Positions 34,571 to 48,300 of a DNA stretch of 64,000 bases are shown here, piece after piece. The stretch is from the NCBI GenBank assembly GCA_947044365.1, contig OX345644.1, positions 5,710,577-5,774,576 on the forward strand, read 5' to 3'. This DNA is from Petrosia ficiformis (lineage: Eukaryota; Porifera; Demospongiae; Haplosclerida; Petrosiidae). The notes beneath the pieces were generated by a model. It was given only the letters and a program-made list of their open reading frames with translations, ran no database searches and had not been told where the DNA came from. Position 1 is the stretch's first letter. Each line of letters opens with the position of its first letter. The position numbers were made by a program, and so were the translations under genes.

Positions 34571-35099
34571 ATTCAATATAATTCCATGGAAAAGCATTAA
34601 ATAAGGTTATATTGGCCTCACGTGCCAGACCTGCAGTAAGAAAAAGGGTCTGATTGCAAGCCATACATCAGTTTGTACTTAGCACACGAAAAACTGTGCC
34701 CACATCAGAAAGTTTAACGTCATCAATTGATAGGTCAATATTTATAAACCCATTTCATGACAAGATTTAACTAGAAACAGCAATTGATAGAGTAGCTTTT
34801 AATATGGGCTACGATTCTTTGAAATCAAAACAGAAGCAAGCTTATTGCCCACTGGATTTGGAACTAGTCTGTGTTATTCCATTTGTGTTGTTATATGCAT
34901 AACTAAATGGCTTCCTTAATCAAACTGATCTACAGTACGCAACAAAACTAGGGTTATATAAGTATGCATGCAAGCAGGATTCTGAACAACTTGCAAATTA
35001 ACAACCGTAGCTACTTAGTTTTTTTATAGCTATACTTATATGTAGGCTTGCTATGTGCACAGAAATATAATAAATTCTGTTTTTCCTTTCTTTATGTGA
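34571..35099. other. Upstream region of copy B, no gene seen
   Basis: No ORF or repeat recognised. Any distal regulatory elements of copy B would be expected here, but none can be identified by eye. Confidence 0.5.
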
Positions 35100-35211
35100 T
35101 GTAGTAGGTGTGACTTTCAAGCTTACAAATTACATAATTCTACACATTATAAAAAAGCTACAGGAATTGAGCATGCTACTATTCTGCTGGTTAGATTGAA
35201 AGTTTGAAACC
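35100..35211 (+). promoter_or_regulatory. Conserved 5' flank of copy B (candidate 5' UTR/core promoter)
   Basis: GTAGTAGGTGTGACTTTCAAGC, CTTACAAATTACA and ATAAAAAAGC match the 5' flank of copy A in the same order before its start codon. Retention of this block in an otherwise unalignable upstream region suggests transcribed leader or core promoter. Confidence 0.35.
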
Positions 35212-38006
35212 ATGTCATTTCACAGCCATCTTCATGTTGGGGATACTGTTTTGTTCTATGTGCGAAAAAGTGGCTATGTGTACTCTGAACTATCCAGGTT
35301 TGTATACTTTCTCACATGAATACATGAAAATGTGAAAGAAACACCAGAAAAAAGGGAAGCTATATATAGATTGCAAGTGGAGTAGCTATATACAGTGTTG
35401 CAGTCTCCATTACAATCCCATTGTAGCTTTGCTCTTTTCTGGTTATCAGTGTTCTTGATTTATCAAAGGAAATAATTCTGGGGTAACAATGTACAAAAAA
35501 TGTCTGTAATTGTTATTGTGCCTGTCCACATAGCACTCCTTACAATTTTCTGACCCTGTTTCCTGTTAAACCTGGTGCCGAGAAGGAACCAAATTTTCCT
35601 AATATCAAGTGTGAGTGAAAGCTGCTTTTTTAGTAATGTGTGTATATAACTATCATGACTAGATAATTTGAAGGTTAGTTTATTTGTTTTTCGGACACAG
35701 ATGCTGCATTCAAAGTGCTAGTTCCAAACAAATACAAAGCTAAGGAACGACTTAATGAACTCCAAAAGTGAGTGCTATATAATATTTTGTGTATATATTA
35801 TGTATTACAGTTATAATATTATGCATACCTATATTTTTGCAACCATCTCAAAATATTACTATAGATGTGCTGAACCTAAACCATACTATTATTATTATGA
35901 GCTAGAAGAAGCAACTGTAAGTTCCACATTTGTTTTTAAAATAAACAGTGGCATTTACTTAAAGGTGTTCAGGCACCCAGGCACTTAAGCCATATATCAT
36001 AATAAAATCAAATTACATAATATATTATTTTACAAAATACTGGATAGTATGCCTTACTAATCAATTTCACTAGTCATTATACAAGATATTTACATTAAAG
36101 TCATTTCCTTGTCTTAACTATTTGTTTAGTCTCGGGCAAAAGAAGAGGAAGAAGAGAATGAAAGGGAACAAAAAAGAAAGAATGGATCAGATGTATCATT
36201 TGGAGATTTAATACAGGTTTGATGATACACATTAAGATATAGTAATTGTTTGTTCTCATTAAAATGAGAAAATTTTAAAATTATTGTTAATGATGACCAG
36301 ACATATCATGCAAAGCAAACAGCGAAAAATATCTGAGCAATTCTTAAGTTAAGCACAGGCGGACGCGTCACTAATCTCTTTTGACAAGTGAAGTCCATAA
36401 ATTATTCAACCTTACAATGTTTGAGATTTAGCTTTCTTAGCTAAGAGAGAGAAACTTCCAAGAAAGCCATAGATACTAAAGTCAAACTGGAGCAGTTACA
36501 GAAATATGAATGTCAGTCAATATTACCAATGCTTTTTGCGATCTTTGCTTATAACTATAGATTCACTATAGCACTTACAACTAAGCAACTGCAGTATGGT
36601 GGTTAATTAAAGAGCTTATCTTCTACAGCAGCTACAGCAAAAAAAAACGTTAAAAAGGGAACACTTGGCAGGTTGTATTATAACCAAACCTTTTGTTGGT
36701 AAAATGAAATATGTCTAACAAACATTTACATAATTGCATCGCCAATGGAGTTGAGCTAGTAATTGAAATTATAGAACAAATGACATTGTCAAGTTACTTA
36801 TCGGCCTCTTCCTCTGTAAAATAATATAGCAATATGAGTGTTAATTTTTAAACCAACAATAGTTAATCTGTAATGTATATAAATGGTCTATTACATCCTT
36901 TTTCTTTACAAAAATGATATAGTCAAACAAACGCATTGCAACATGATTATAATTATTCTATCAACAATAATAGAAGCCATACAATCATTGTGCTCTTCAT
37001 TAGAACCTTGTAGAAAATTTGTTAACTTGCATTTTAATTATAAATTTTAGACATAGCATAAAATTGATTTCATGTTTATTATACATGCATGCCATGACCA
37101 AGTGTCTCAATGCTTGCTACAGAATCTGCCTGCATGCAAACACAATACCAAATATATTATAATACCCACCCACTCATAGTAATTATTATTTACCAACATT
37201 GTTCTGTTTTACAGCTTCAACACATTGGATCTAAGAAGTATGTCACAGTTTGCTCAAAACCTTCTTTGACTGAAAGTGACAGTCTGCTGGTAAGTACATA
37301 AGTATACCAGTAAGGCTTGGGAACCTGGAGTTAGCTTAGCTTTTCTATTAGTTGAGTATAATCCATTAACCTTTGCCATTTTGTCATGTGGGATTAAATT
37401 TCTTTTTTAAGTACCTACAATTAAATTTTTAAGTGTTTTTTTTATTTGTTTAGTTTCACTTTGAGAAGAATGAATATCTTTATGTAAATGTAATTTCTTC
37501 ACATTGTATATACAGGTTAGTCTTAGTGATGAAAATTCTGAAGGAGCTATTTTTAAAATACTCTCAAAATACAAAATTCGACTTGTAGGAGATAAGGTGA
37601 CCATGACCATCTTTGAGAATATAATTATGATATAATTATAATTGTGTTGTTGGCATGTGATATGTGGTGAAAGCACAACTAAGTATTACACAATTGATAA
37701 CTGTTAGTATATGAATAATGTTTACACAGGTGAGATTTGGTGATCACTTGAAACTTGAAAGTATTAAGAAACATGGTCAGTATCTCCATGCCAGTAATGC
37801 CAGTTGTACCATTGGAACTGCTAGATACAATGTTCTTTTTAACCAGTAAGTATATTTATATGATATATTGAGTGAATGGAATAATAATGGTAATACTTAC
37901 CTTTGATTCGTACAGCTTAGAGTTGAATCTCTCTGCCACTGAATCAGCTCTAACACTGATACTTCACTACTCTACTTTACAAAAACATCATGAAAAAGCT
38001 CTACTG
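35212..38006 (+). CDS. ITPR: Copy B exons 1-9: IP3R suppressor domain (first beta-trefoil)
   Basis: Residues 1-244. Exons: 35212-35297, 35534-35610, 35701-35767, 35865-35916, 36130-36216, 37215-37289, 37516-37596, 37730-37845, 37916-38006. Features visible: [19 protein letters not shown] at the start, [18 protein letters not shown] in exon 3, a highly charged exon 5 ([15 protein letters not shown]) followed by FGDLIQ, then [11 protein letters not shown], and [14 protein letters not shown] in exon 8, corresponding to GQPLHASSHQL of vertebrate IP3R. Exon 9 is an interdomain linker with no obvious vertebrate match; skipping it would break the frame, and it is conserved in copy A. Intron 5 (36217-37214) holds nothing recognisable. 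Confidence 0.91.
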
Positions 38007-38349
38007 GTCAGAACATGCATATAAATATAAGTGTACACGTATGTATGCAATCACACACAGATATAAATATGATAAATAGATGTACATATAGTTAAATAAC
38101 GTTATATGTAAATTGTACCTGTATGTAAAAAGAGGAATGCTTCTTTTCATTTGTGTGAGTTTTATTTTTTTAATTATACAGCAGTGGGATTAGTATACTT
38201 GGGTAGTTATACATTACTTTGAGAAATATTTAAATCTAAATAAAAGCATAGATATAAATGAAAATTTAACAAATGTTATTGTTTTTATGTCACAATTATG
38301 TGCAATAAAATACGTATGCATACATTGGCATATATATAATATTATATTA

Positions 38350-38425
<76 letters not shown>

Positions 38426-40609
38426 TATATATGCACACAATTAAATAGTCCAAACATGTTTATGTAAGTGTACATGTATGTACATAGATAACACTTCCTT
38501 TTTATCTATGTGGGTTTTATTTTTATTCTCTATAATTATACGGCTTTACATTGCAGTATTGTTAGCACATGGGTAGTTAATGCATTACTTTTTAAAGAAA
38601 GAGTTTAGACTTTACAAAATGAATTGTGAATAAAAGCATACACGTTGAGTTTGTTGATATAGCATGAATGATTATGACTATTTATTATCATACATGCACC
38701 ATAAACATTTAGGTGATATCAACTTTTCATTTTAGGCTGGTAGCTGTGTTAGATTATTTCACAAAGAGGATGAATGTTATATTGTAGCTGAAGGCTCTTT
38801 TGCTGAGTCCAAACCTGTGATAGAAGATGGTACTCAATTACTTTGTATAATTTCTTGCCTGCTATTTTATAATTACATGTATAATGCATGACATTTGGTT
38901 GTTGTGTAAAGTAAAAATTATTAATTTTTGTTATTCAGTTCATTGTCGTCAGAGAAAACTGGGTTCACGAAAGCATGCCATACGTTCCACTTCATCAAAC
39001 ACATACTGGCAAATTGAGAAAGATGATGATTCAAAAAGTGGTATGTAGACTTCATATAACTATGTATGTATTTATGTATGTATGTATGTATGTGTGTATG
39101 TATGCATGTACATGTATGTATGTGTGTATATGTATGTTTGTATATGTATATGTATGTGTATATGTGTGTACATGTGTATGTGTATTTATGTATGACTGTG
39201 TATTTGTGTATGTGTGTATGTATGTATGTATATATGTATAGATGTAATGCAATATTGTTTGTTGTGGAATGTGTTGATTAACAGATGATCTCACAGATGA
39301 TTCCATGGATATCTTTACATAACTAGTATAACGTAGTCCACTCAGTTTTCTCAATAAAAATAATTTACTCAAGAGAAATAGATAATGACTATTCTTACTT
39401 TGGTCCAATTAAGTATATAATTCACTCAAATTTGTTGCATTTTTATGAGTTTTTAATTAAAGATAAACTGGCCTGTAGCCAGTGTTTACTAAATGCTGGC
39501 TACAGGCCTGTTTATATCTAGATCAGTATATTTAATACTTATTATGGGCCTAGGTAATGATCTATATTGTGGTGACAGCTGCAGGATCAAACATCTTCCT
39601 ACAAGGCTTTATCTTTGTGTTACAAGAGATTTCCAGGTATTCTGTATGCATGTATTTGTCTGTCTGTATGTGTGTGTCTGTGCCTCCATGTGTTTTCAAA
39701 AATAATTATTATACACATACATTTCCACTACAGGTTACACTAAAGGAGAGATCTTTTAATGAATCAGATTATGACATGATTTTCAGTTTCCACTCATTGT
39801 CTGAGGTAATTATTTTGTGATCTCTAATGCTTAATGTGTGATTTCATGATATTCCAGATTAATCTACTTAACTAACATTTTAGTTTAAACACAAATGTTT
39901 TAAGCAGCCCATTGACAAAGAACTTTATATACATAATTAATTCATGGTGCATCTTCCATACAATGCCCAAATATAATCACATATTCTCAATAATACAATC
40001 GAATATAATCTTATTATGTATGTGTCAGTGTGTGTGTGGCTGTATGCCTTTTTTTTGGATATGATAGTAGACTACAAAACCGTCATTACAAGTACTTAAT
40101 TAGAAACTCAAATGAAATTTAATTTCTTGATCTACATACTAAAAGAGCAAGCAGCTATAATAACACTTAACATAATATAATCATAATTCTACATGAATTT
40201 TCTAGATTGCATAATTATATTTAATATATTATATTATTTTTATACATTGGTATACAGGAAGGAGGTGAAGTGTTATTGGAGTCATATGTAAGTATAAAAC
40301 ATCTACTTACTGGTCGATGGCTACATCTTGATAAAAAAAGTAAGTGCTATAATTGATTCAATAAAGCAATCTATATGTCTATATGTCCATAATGTTTAAT
40401 GCCTTCTTTCAATCATTAACTACTTATTATTAGTACTGTTTTATAAATAAAACTAAAACCCTTTTAGCTTAGCCTAATTATGTTTTAGTCAAGTAACTTA
40501 ATTAAAGTAACGATACTTTTAAGTCTCGTCCCAGATTGTCATGCCTGGGCCCATGACAGACTGGAAACTAATCGAATTAAATTAGGTTTTTTTAAATTAT
40601 TATTATATA

Positions 40610-40645
<36 letters not shown>

Positions 40646-41580
40646 GGCATAAACAAAGGTGGTAACATTCGAAGGTTCGTTATAATTCCTTACCCAAAAC
40701 TAACTAAAAACAAGTGTATATAGAGAAAAAAACATCCCTATGATTGCTTTACAAATTTAAGTGAAGATATGACTGCTTTGTGGTGTGCAGAATTCAGTAA
40801 TCATGGCTGACTTTATCAAGCATGAAAGACAACAGCTTATTATAGTTATTATTTTGATTATCTACTCTCCTGACCTTTCAAAGGACCTTGTAGAACTTTA
40901 GGAATATATTTCAGGCAGAATAGCTAGCTATTAGTTCCAGTTTCTACGTAAGCTCAACAGCTTTCTTTCTGCTGGTGTGTAGAGCTTGATCGCGCGTTCG
41001 TTTACGCGCCACGCCCATTAATTGACCGAGCCCCCCGGGAATGACGCAACTTCCTTAACTACGTATACAACGCATAGTCGCGCAAGTGACACAAACATAT
41101 ATATATAATTATATATATATATATATATACATTAAACCCCGTGGAAAGCAATTATAGGGATGGCCCTACGGGCCATAAAAATAGCTTGCAGGAAATAAAA
41201 TAGGCAAGGTTAGAAAGTGACCATCATGGCATCTTGTAGCAGCCGCTACCTCATTTTTCACCTTATTTCAATATCTACTTCATTGCCATTAGCCTATACA
41301 AACAAGATAATTTGTGTTTCATATTATTGCTACATAAAGTATTCTCAATGTGAGTTTCATAATTTAAGCAGTTCAAAAAATTTTTTCATGTTTCTAATGC
41401 AAAATAAATTTATATTTTGTATTTTCCGTTTAAAATACAATTTCTATGTTTTTAATGGAAAGTACAATGTACTATCCATTAGAAACATAATAATTGTATT
41501 ATTCTATACATGATGTCAGCCATTAGTAACTTCCTGCAACTTGGACAGACTGTATATGTATACACATATATATATATATA

Positions 41581-41622
<42 letters not shown>

Positions 41623-42122
41623 ATATATATATATATACAGTAGTGCTCGATGTTGTAGCAGCCATTGCCTCAATTTTCACATTATTTCAAGTACTGCATA
41701 GTACTGATTTGTGTTTGAATGTATTCATTTTCTACCCGTGAGTTATGCAAATTGCCAAAACTTTATAGGCTGAAACAGTTTAGAAAAAAAGCATATTGGT
41801 GGTTTTCAGATATGCAGATAAACAGTGTACTAAGCCGTTCTGCCTACATGGGTGAGGTGAGGTCAAGTAACACTAAAATTTGGTTGCTATGTGAGTTTTG
41901 TAATTAAAGTAGTTCCAAAAACATTTCTTGTTCCTAATGAAAAACAAATATTTACTTCCTTTTTAAATACAATTTCTATGTTTCTAATGGAAAATACAAT
42001 GTACTATCCATTAGAAACATAATCATTACACTTGTATGAAATGCTTTCATCTAACTGTCTATATACAGAATTCAGCCATTAGTTATGGAGAAGCTGTATG
42101 CAATATAATATATATATATGTA

Positions 42123-42196
<74 letters not shown>

Positions 42197-45100
42197 TGTA
42201 ATAAGAAACTCACATTGTTTGTACTGCCAACATAATATCTAGCAGCATGATAATTATGTAAAAGGAAAACGTGCAACTCTTTTTACCAAACCAAATTCAA
42301 TTATGTTTAACAGTGAGATTATGGACCTTACATATCACACACATTTGGTCTTGTCACATTTATACTTATTAACTTTTCTTGTAGAGCACTACAAGAAGAA
42401 AGACTTCAAACCTGAACTAGGAGGATTGGCTGGACTTCAGTGGGACTCAGCGGAATTGTATCAGGTAGAAAAAAAACAATATATTTCTTTTATTATTCTG
42501 TGCTTCTTTCAAACACCTAATTACATCTCCTCAAGCTATAATATTCAAGGTTCAGACAAAATTTGATATTTTTTTTAGGAGGGGGAGGGGGGAAACTGGT
42601 GATAATTCAAACGTTAAATGTGTAATGGAATACAATACTACACAGAAAAATAGATACATTTTGGAATAGAATTCCAAAATGTATCTATTTTTCTAATCTG
42701 TATTTATATTTTGTAGCTAACAACTAGAAAAGAAAGAGGCGACTATGATTCATTTACTTTACAAGAGGTTAGCTATTATAAAGCCACATATGCACACATA
42801 CACACACATGCACCCACAAGAAACAAACTCTACTCCTACTTAGGTAAATGAAGATTTACTGGACAAGTTTAACTATGTTGCTGGTATTGTTCCAGTTTTG
42901 TCAACTTATGTAAGTTATTATTAAATATAAATAATGTTGTTACATCATAGTATTCATCTTGTATATACAAAGTGTGATTAAATTGCTGTGATGTTTTGTA
43001 CCATGTTCGTAAGACCATAAATGGTATTTATTTATTGTTAGTTAACCAGTCATCTTTAATTGCATCTTTAACTGTCAATACAGACAAGTGAAAAAGTTAA
43101 AATAATTTGTTAATATAGTATGCAAATCAATAATTGCGAGTTCATAATTATTTTCAGCACTTTGCAACCCCATTTGCTGCATTATTCCCTATTTCTAGAG
43201 TTCTTACATTGCTTTATATTATGGAGAAGTGCTTACATTAATACTTTTTGTAATATTTGAATTATTTGTGTAGATTCAGAAAGATGAATTGAATCAGAAA
43301 CAGTTGGTTCGTATTAACAATACTCTTGTGGAATTACAGACTTGGTTAGTTACAGAGAATGAAAGAGACACAAAAAATCGACAGAAATTGCTGAGAAACC
43401 TCAGAGTTAGTGAATATAATTGTATTTTATAATTATACATTCTCTTGTCATCACAGCAAAAATTCATGTGTACTGTATGGCACACATACAATTATCTTGC
43501 TCTTGCTAACTAATAGGTGCTACATCTAATAGCAGAAATTCTTAAATCAGCTGGTGATGATCCTCATATACATCTCAACAAGTAAAGAAACATTATTACT
43601 TTCAACTACATTTATACAAATTCCTAACATTGCAGGAATCAGATTCAGATATTTCAAGCATGTTACAAAGTAATCAAGAGATATTTGCAAGGTGATAGTC
43701 GTAAGAATGAAAACTACTTGGCAAAGTTTATTGAGTTTTTTCAAACACAGGTAATCTTTGGTATAATATATTTTTATTTTTTAATGTAAAATTGGTTACT
43801 ATACAAATATGCTGAAAGAATTTTTGTTTCATCTGTTGCTGTTTATGCTGATAGTGGATGCATTCTGTTGTGTTTGTAGCTCATTTCAACTACAATACAT
43901 TTTTATGTGTGACATACAATTAATACTGTAAAAATTATGCTGAAACAGTTTCTATTTCAACTGATTGTCATATAGTGCATTTGTTTATAGCCATTTCAAC
44001 TCATTTGTCTTTGAAAGTGATTTCAATACTATATACATTCTTTTACTTACATATTGGTGGATATGTTGTTGTGGTTTCATACTATTATGCTTTTATGTGT
44101 TATTTTCTTCTGTTATCAGATGGACAAAGGACTTAATGCTGAAGAAGTACTAGTTGAAATTGTACAGAATAACTTGTTAGTTAATAAATGAATAGTACCT
44201 CATGTATGTCAAATGGGTAATATATACATACACGATATCATATGAGTCAGATGGATGTAGATAGGGAAAAAGCCAGATGTATGCTACTCTGATAGATGAA
44301 TGAAATGAATTTGAGGCTTGAAGGAGGGCAAGAATGGGTCAGCAAAGTTCAATCTTTGCAGTCATTATGATTATTTCAATACTAATTAATGCTACTAAGC
44401 CTAATTTTAATCTCAAGCAATATTGGTGTAGAGTCAAACTATTATTATCTATTGCATGACATTATTGTTTACCACTACTATATATGGACACTAACATCCT
44501 GTACTTAGTCCACAAGTACAAGAAATACGAAAGTGAGGGAGTGAGGTTTGGAGCAGACAAACTTATTACTTTTTTCTCCAATTGATTTGCTGTACTACTA
44601 TTTGTTTATTATGAGGCTTGTTAATAATGTGTGTGTGTATGATGAGCAGTAATGCATGACAGTGTGAATCAAACAAAAATCTTATGTTACTTTTCTGCAC
44701 AAAGGAGCATCATCTCAAAAATGGCTGAAAGCAGAATGGATCACATGATTGAAGAGTTCTGCAAAACTAAGGTACAAATCAGAGAGTATGCTCTATATAG
44801 GGATGGCAAGAAAAAAAATGGCCATCAAAATTCTGCATACACTTTATAAACATTTGGCCCTGTGGCTATGGACTTGCAGTTTATCATCCATTAAATTGTT
44901 GTTGTAATCATAGTTTTATTATACATTTAGAATGCTCGATATCTTGATTTCCTGGGCTCGTTATGTGTGTGTTGTGGTCATCCTATACCTCATATCCAAG
45001 GTAATACATTTACACAATTTATTAATGTTATGAAAGTAGTGTAGTGTAAGAGAATTCAAATTTCAGCTATTTTTTTGGGCCTTAGTCACCTTTAAAATTA

Positions 45101-45328
45101 ACCTGCCATTGACCACAGCAGCATAAGCTTTAAGGCTACAACACTAACCTGCCAACATTAGGAGAAGCTACACTTATCTACAGTAGTTTTGGCTTTCCAG
45201 AAATATGTTCATTACATCATGGTTATGTGTGTTCTTGCAGATGTATTCACACTGTTTGGGTTCAGTGATTACAAATGTGATGTAGCACGTAGCACTCGTA
45301 GATGTGTTATACATAAATATAATTATAA

Positions 45329-45364
<36 letters not shown>

Positions 45365-48300
45365 ATTTATATATATTATGTTTATAATTATAATTATATA
45401 TAGATATAAACATGTTTATTAATTTATGTATGAATAATTTCTTTTGCTGTACACATAGATCGTTTGCTCAAAGATCTTGTTTTAAAAAAAGGAGAGGTAA
45501 TTTCACATGAGCATAGGCATAATTTGCATGGTGATATAAATACTAAATGATAGTGTGCGTGTATGTAAGTATTTTAATATTACTTTTCTGTCCTTATAAC
45601 TAGGAGTGTCTCTTACGTACAAAAGTAGTGATAAATGGCAATGGAGATCATGAAGTTGTTTTTCATCGAAATGGGTCACCTGAAACATCACTTCAAAGTC
45701 TAAGCAAGGAATTGGAAAAATCAGAGAAGGCAAGAAAAAATCTTTGCAATTATTATGTGTGTATAATTATGGCTCTAGCAAAAATGAAAAATCTCATCAT
45801 GTTTGTTTCTACGATTTTCATTACAGAGTGATTATAATCTTTTGGAAGCTCAACTTAACCTATTTACTAACCTGTGCAAGGTATAGTAATGTAAATTATA
45901 ATTATGTGCTAAAAACATAATATAATATTATTATGTTAGCCAATTCTCTTTTACCAACAAAACGTTTGGATTTTACCACCAACATTTCAACTAGATAGTT
46001 TAGCCTTTATCAGGGCAATGAACATTATATTGAATGCCCAACAAAGAATGTCCCTCCAAGAGTATTTGCAAACTCAGTATGGATACTATATAATTATAGG
46101 AAATTTAGAAAAGGATGTTCTGAGCCTAACTGTGTATTATTGTAGTTGTGCCTCAGTTTATCTATGCATTGTCAAGTAGTAAATCAGTTACGATTTATTA
46201 TTAATTTGGGAGTACATTCACCAGTATTTTGACTATATTAAATCTTCAGTGGTCAACTATGTATTATACTGGAATATATTGCAACAAACACTGTACTTTA
46301 TTTATAGGGTAACAGTTAATTAATGACTATTTTTGATAAATCCACCTTTCTTGCTTCTTTTGTGTGATGATACACTGTAATGCAAGTTTTGTTTCAGGCT
46401 CACTATACACAGTTACTATATAAATTATATTAATATTACTTTATAGGGGAACAACAAATCTTCAATAGAGGCACTACTATATAGTCCTGACAATCCAAAG
46501 GGTTATATTGACTTTGAACAAGCCATTTTGTGTGCAAAAGATGATGAAATGGACACAATGTTACGTTCACGATATATTGATCTCATTCTTGTCATGTTCG
46601 TTGATGTGGGAAAGAATTGGCCATTCATGGATAATCTATGTTATTCATTTGTAAATGAGGAATAAAGAGACAGATAGATAAAACAATAATAGAAGGATAT
46701 ATCAGTACATCCATCCAGTGTTGCATTTTAGAAATTGAAAAGGAGGCAAAACATGTACTCAAAGAAAATTTTGGGGTTGTAATAGAACCATTTATAGAGG
46801 TCTAGGGGATACTGTCCCATGTTAGATTTTAGATCCTCTGATGTTGATTCTGATAATACCCTTTATTTATTACTTAGCCGTGCTGCCCCTAGATTGGGGT
46901 TGGGTGTGCATACATAACATGGGCTGGGAGCAGCCATTGAAGGGGCACCCAGCCCTCCTACAATTAACTCAAATTTCATACATAAGGATGTTCCTTGTTT
47001 GGGGTGAGAGTTAGGGAGTCTGAGAGTCCAGCTCCTAACACTTGTGAATTTCTTATGGTCTATAGCATGTTCATTGAAGATAGGCAAAAAAATAGTTCCT
47101 ATACCTATATTTATCTATATTTGTCTATCCAGTAGATCTATATATACAAACTACATAACATCTATTAAATTTGTCAAATTTAAAATCAATTGTTTCACAG
47201 ATATTTAATGAGCTTGTTGCTCATCCGGAATCTGATAGTTTCCAAATCTCTACAGTAGCATTCACTAAAGTGGAGAATATACATTTTAATGAATTGGACA
47301 AATGGATTTCTAATGCCTTAGATAAATATAAAGTAAGTACATGTATTCCAACTAAGTATTGTACTTGTTTGGTAATTTTGATGGTTCTTTTATATACTGT
47401 ACAAAGTGTCCATTCATCTATATAAACAGACTGTCTGTTTGAAATGTTCATAAACATATGTCTGTCTGTCTTTCTGTCTATGTAAACGACATATATTTAG
47501 TCTATCTGTACTCCATCCTTCTTTAATTCTTGATGCCCATCCAGTAAAATCATCCCTATCTTTATATCTGTTCATTATATAGCTTATACCTGAAAAAAGT
47601 TATGTACAGATTCTTGATATATTGGGTCATTTAGTGAGATTTGGTTACTATAAAGATGAGCATCGTATCTATGAAGTAGAGTGGTCTCTTGTAAGAATGC
47701 TTCAACATTATGGGACTGATGGTAAATACTTGGTAACTATAAAAATACATGATGTGTCTATTTATATTCTTGTAACTGCAGAGTATGTAAATATTATACT
47801 ATCCTAATTTATATTAATTTTATATAATCTGTTTTCATCACTTCGACAACCATTCAATTATTTATCTTTTCTTCATTTCAAACTACATTTACTTTATCTT
47901 TAGAGAGTAAAGCGTATGATTTTGCCATAAAGGAAAAGTAGGTGGAGATTATATAGTATTTATTTTAAGTGTCTTGATATCTTTTAATTATAAGATAGTA
48001 TGTATGATTGTATTCAAACATATTACTTATATAGATGGATGGACATTTCCATAGTTGTATATGATATTTATGTATTCTGCATTTTTCTTTAATTCATCAA
48101 TCAAAATATTAATATAAATTCGAAACATTTCTGCTATTAGTGTTGTTTCAGTTAACTTTAATGGCAATGTGACTTTTAGTTAACTAAACTATAACTAGTC
48201 TATTGTAATAACTATAACTAACTAAAATGAAATAATGAGTGATTTTAGTTAGAATACTGAAACTTTATTTTAGTTAATCAACTATAACTTAAAGTGGTCA

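Noticed and set aside
38975..39408. Overlapping ORFs of Tyr-Val-Cys and His-Thr-Tyr repeats
   Set aside because: Products of the (TATG)n tract in copy B intron 11, partly overlapping exon 11.
39493..39820. ORFs resembling a small receptor fragment
   Set aside because: They are single exons (12 and 13) of copy B read through their introns, not separate genes.
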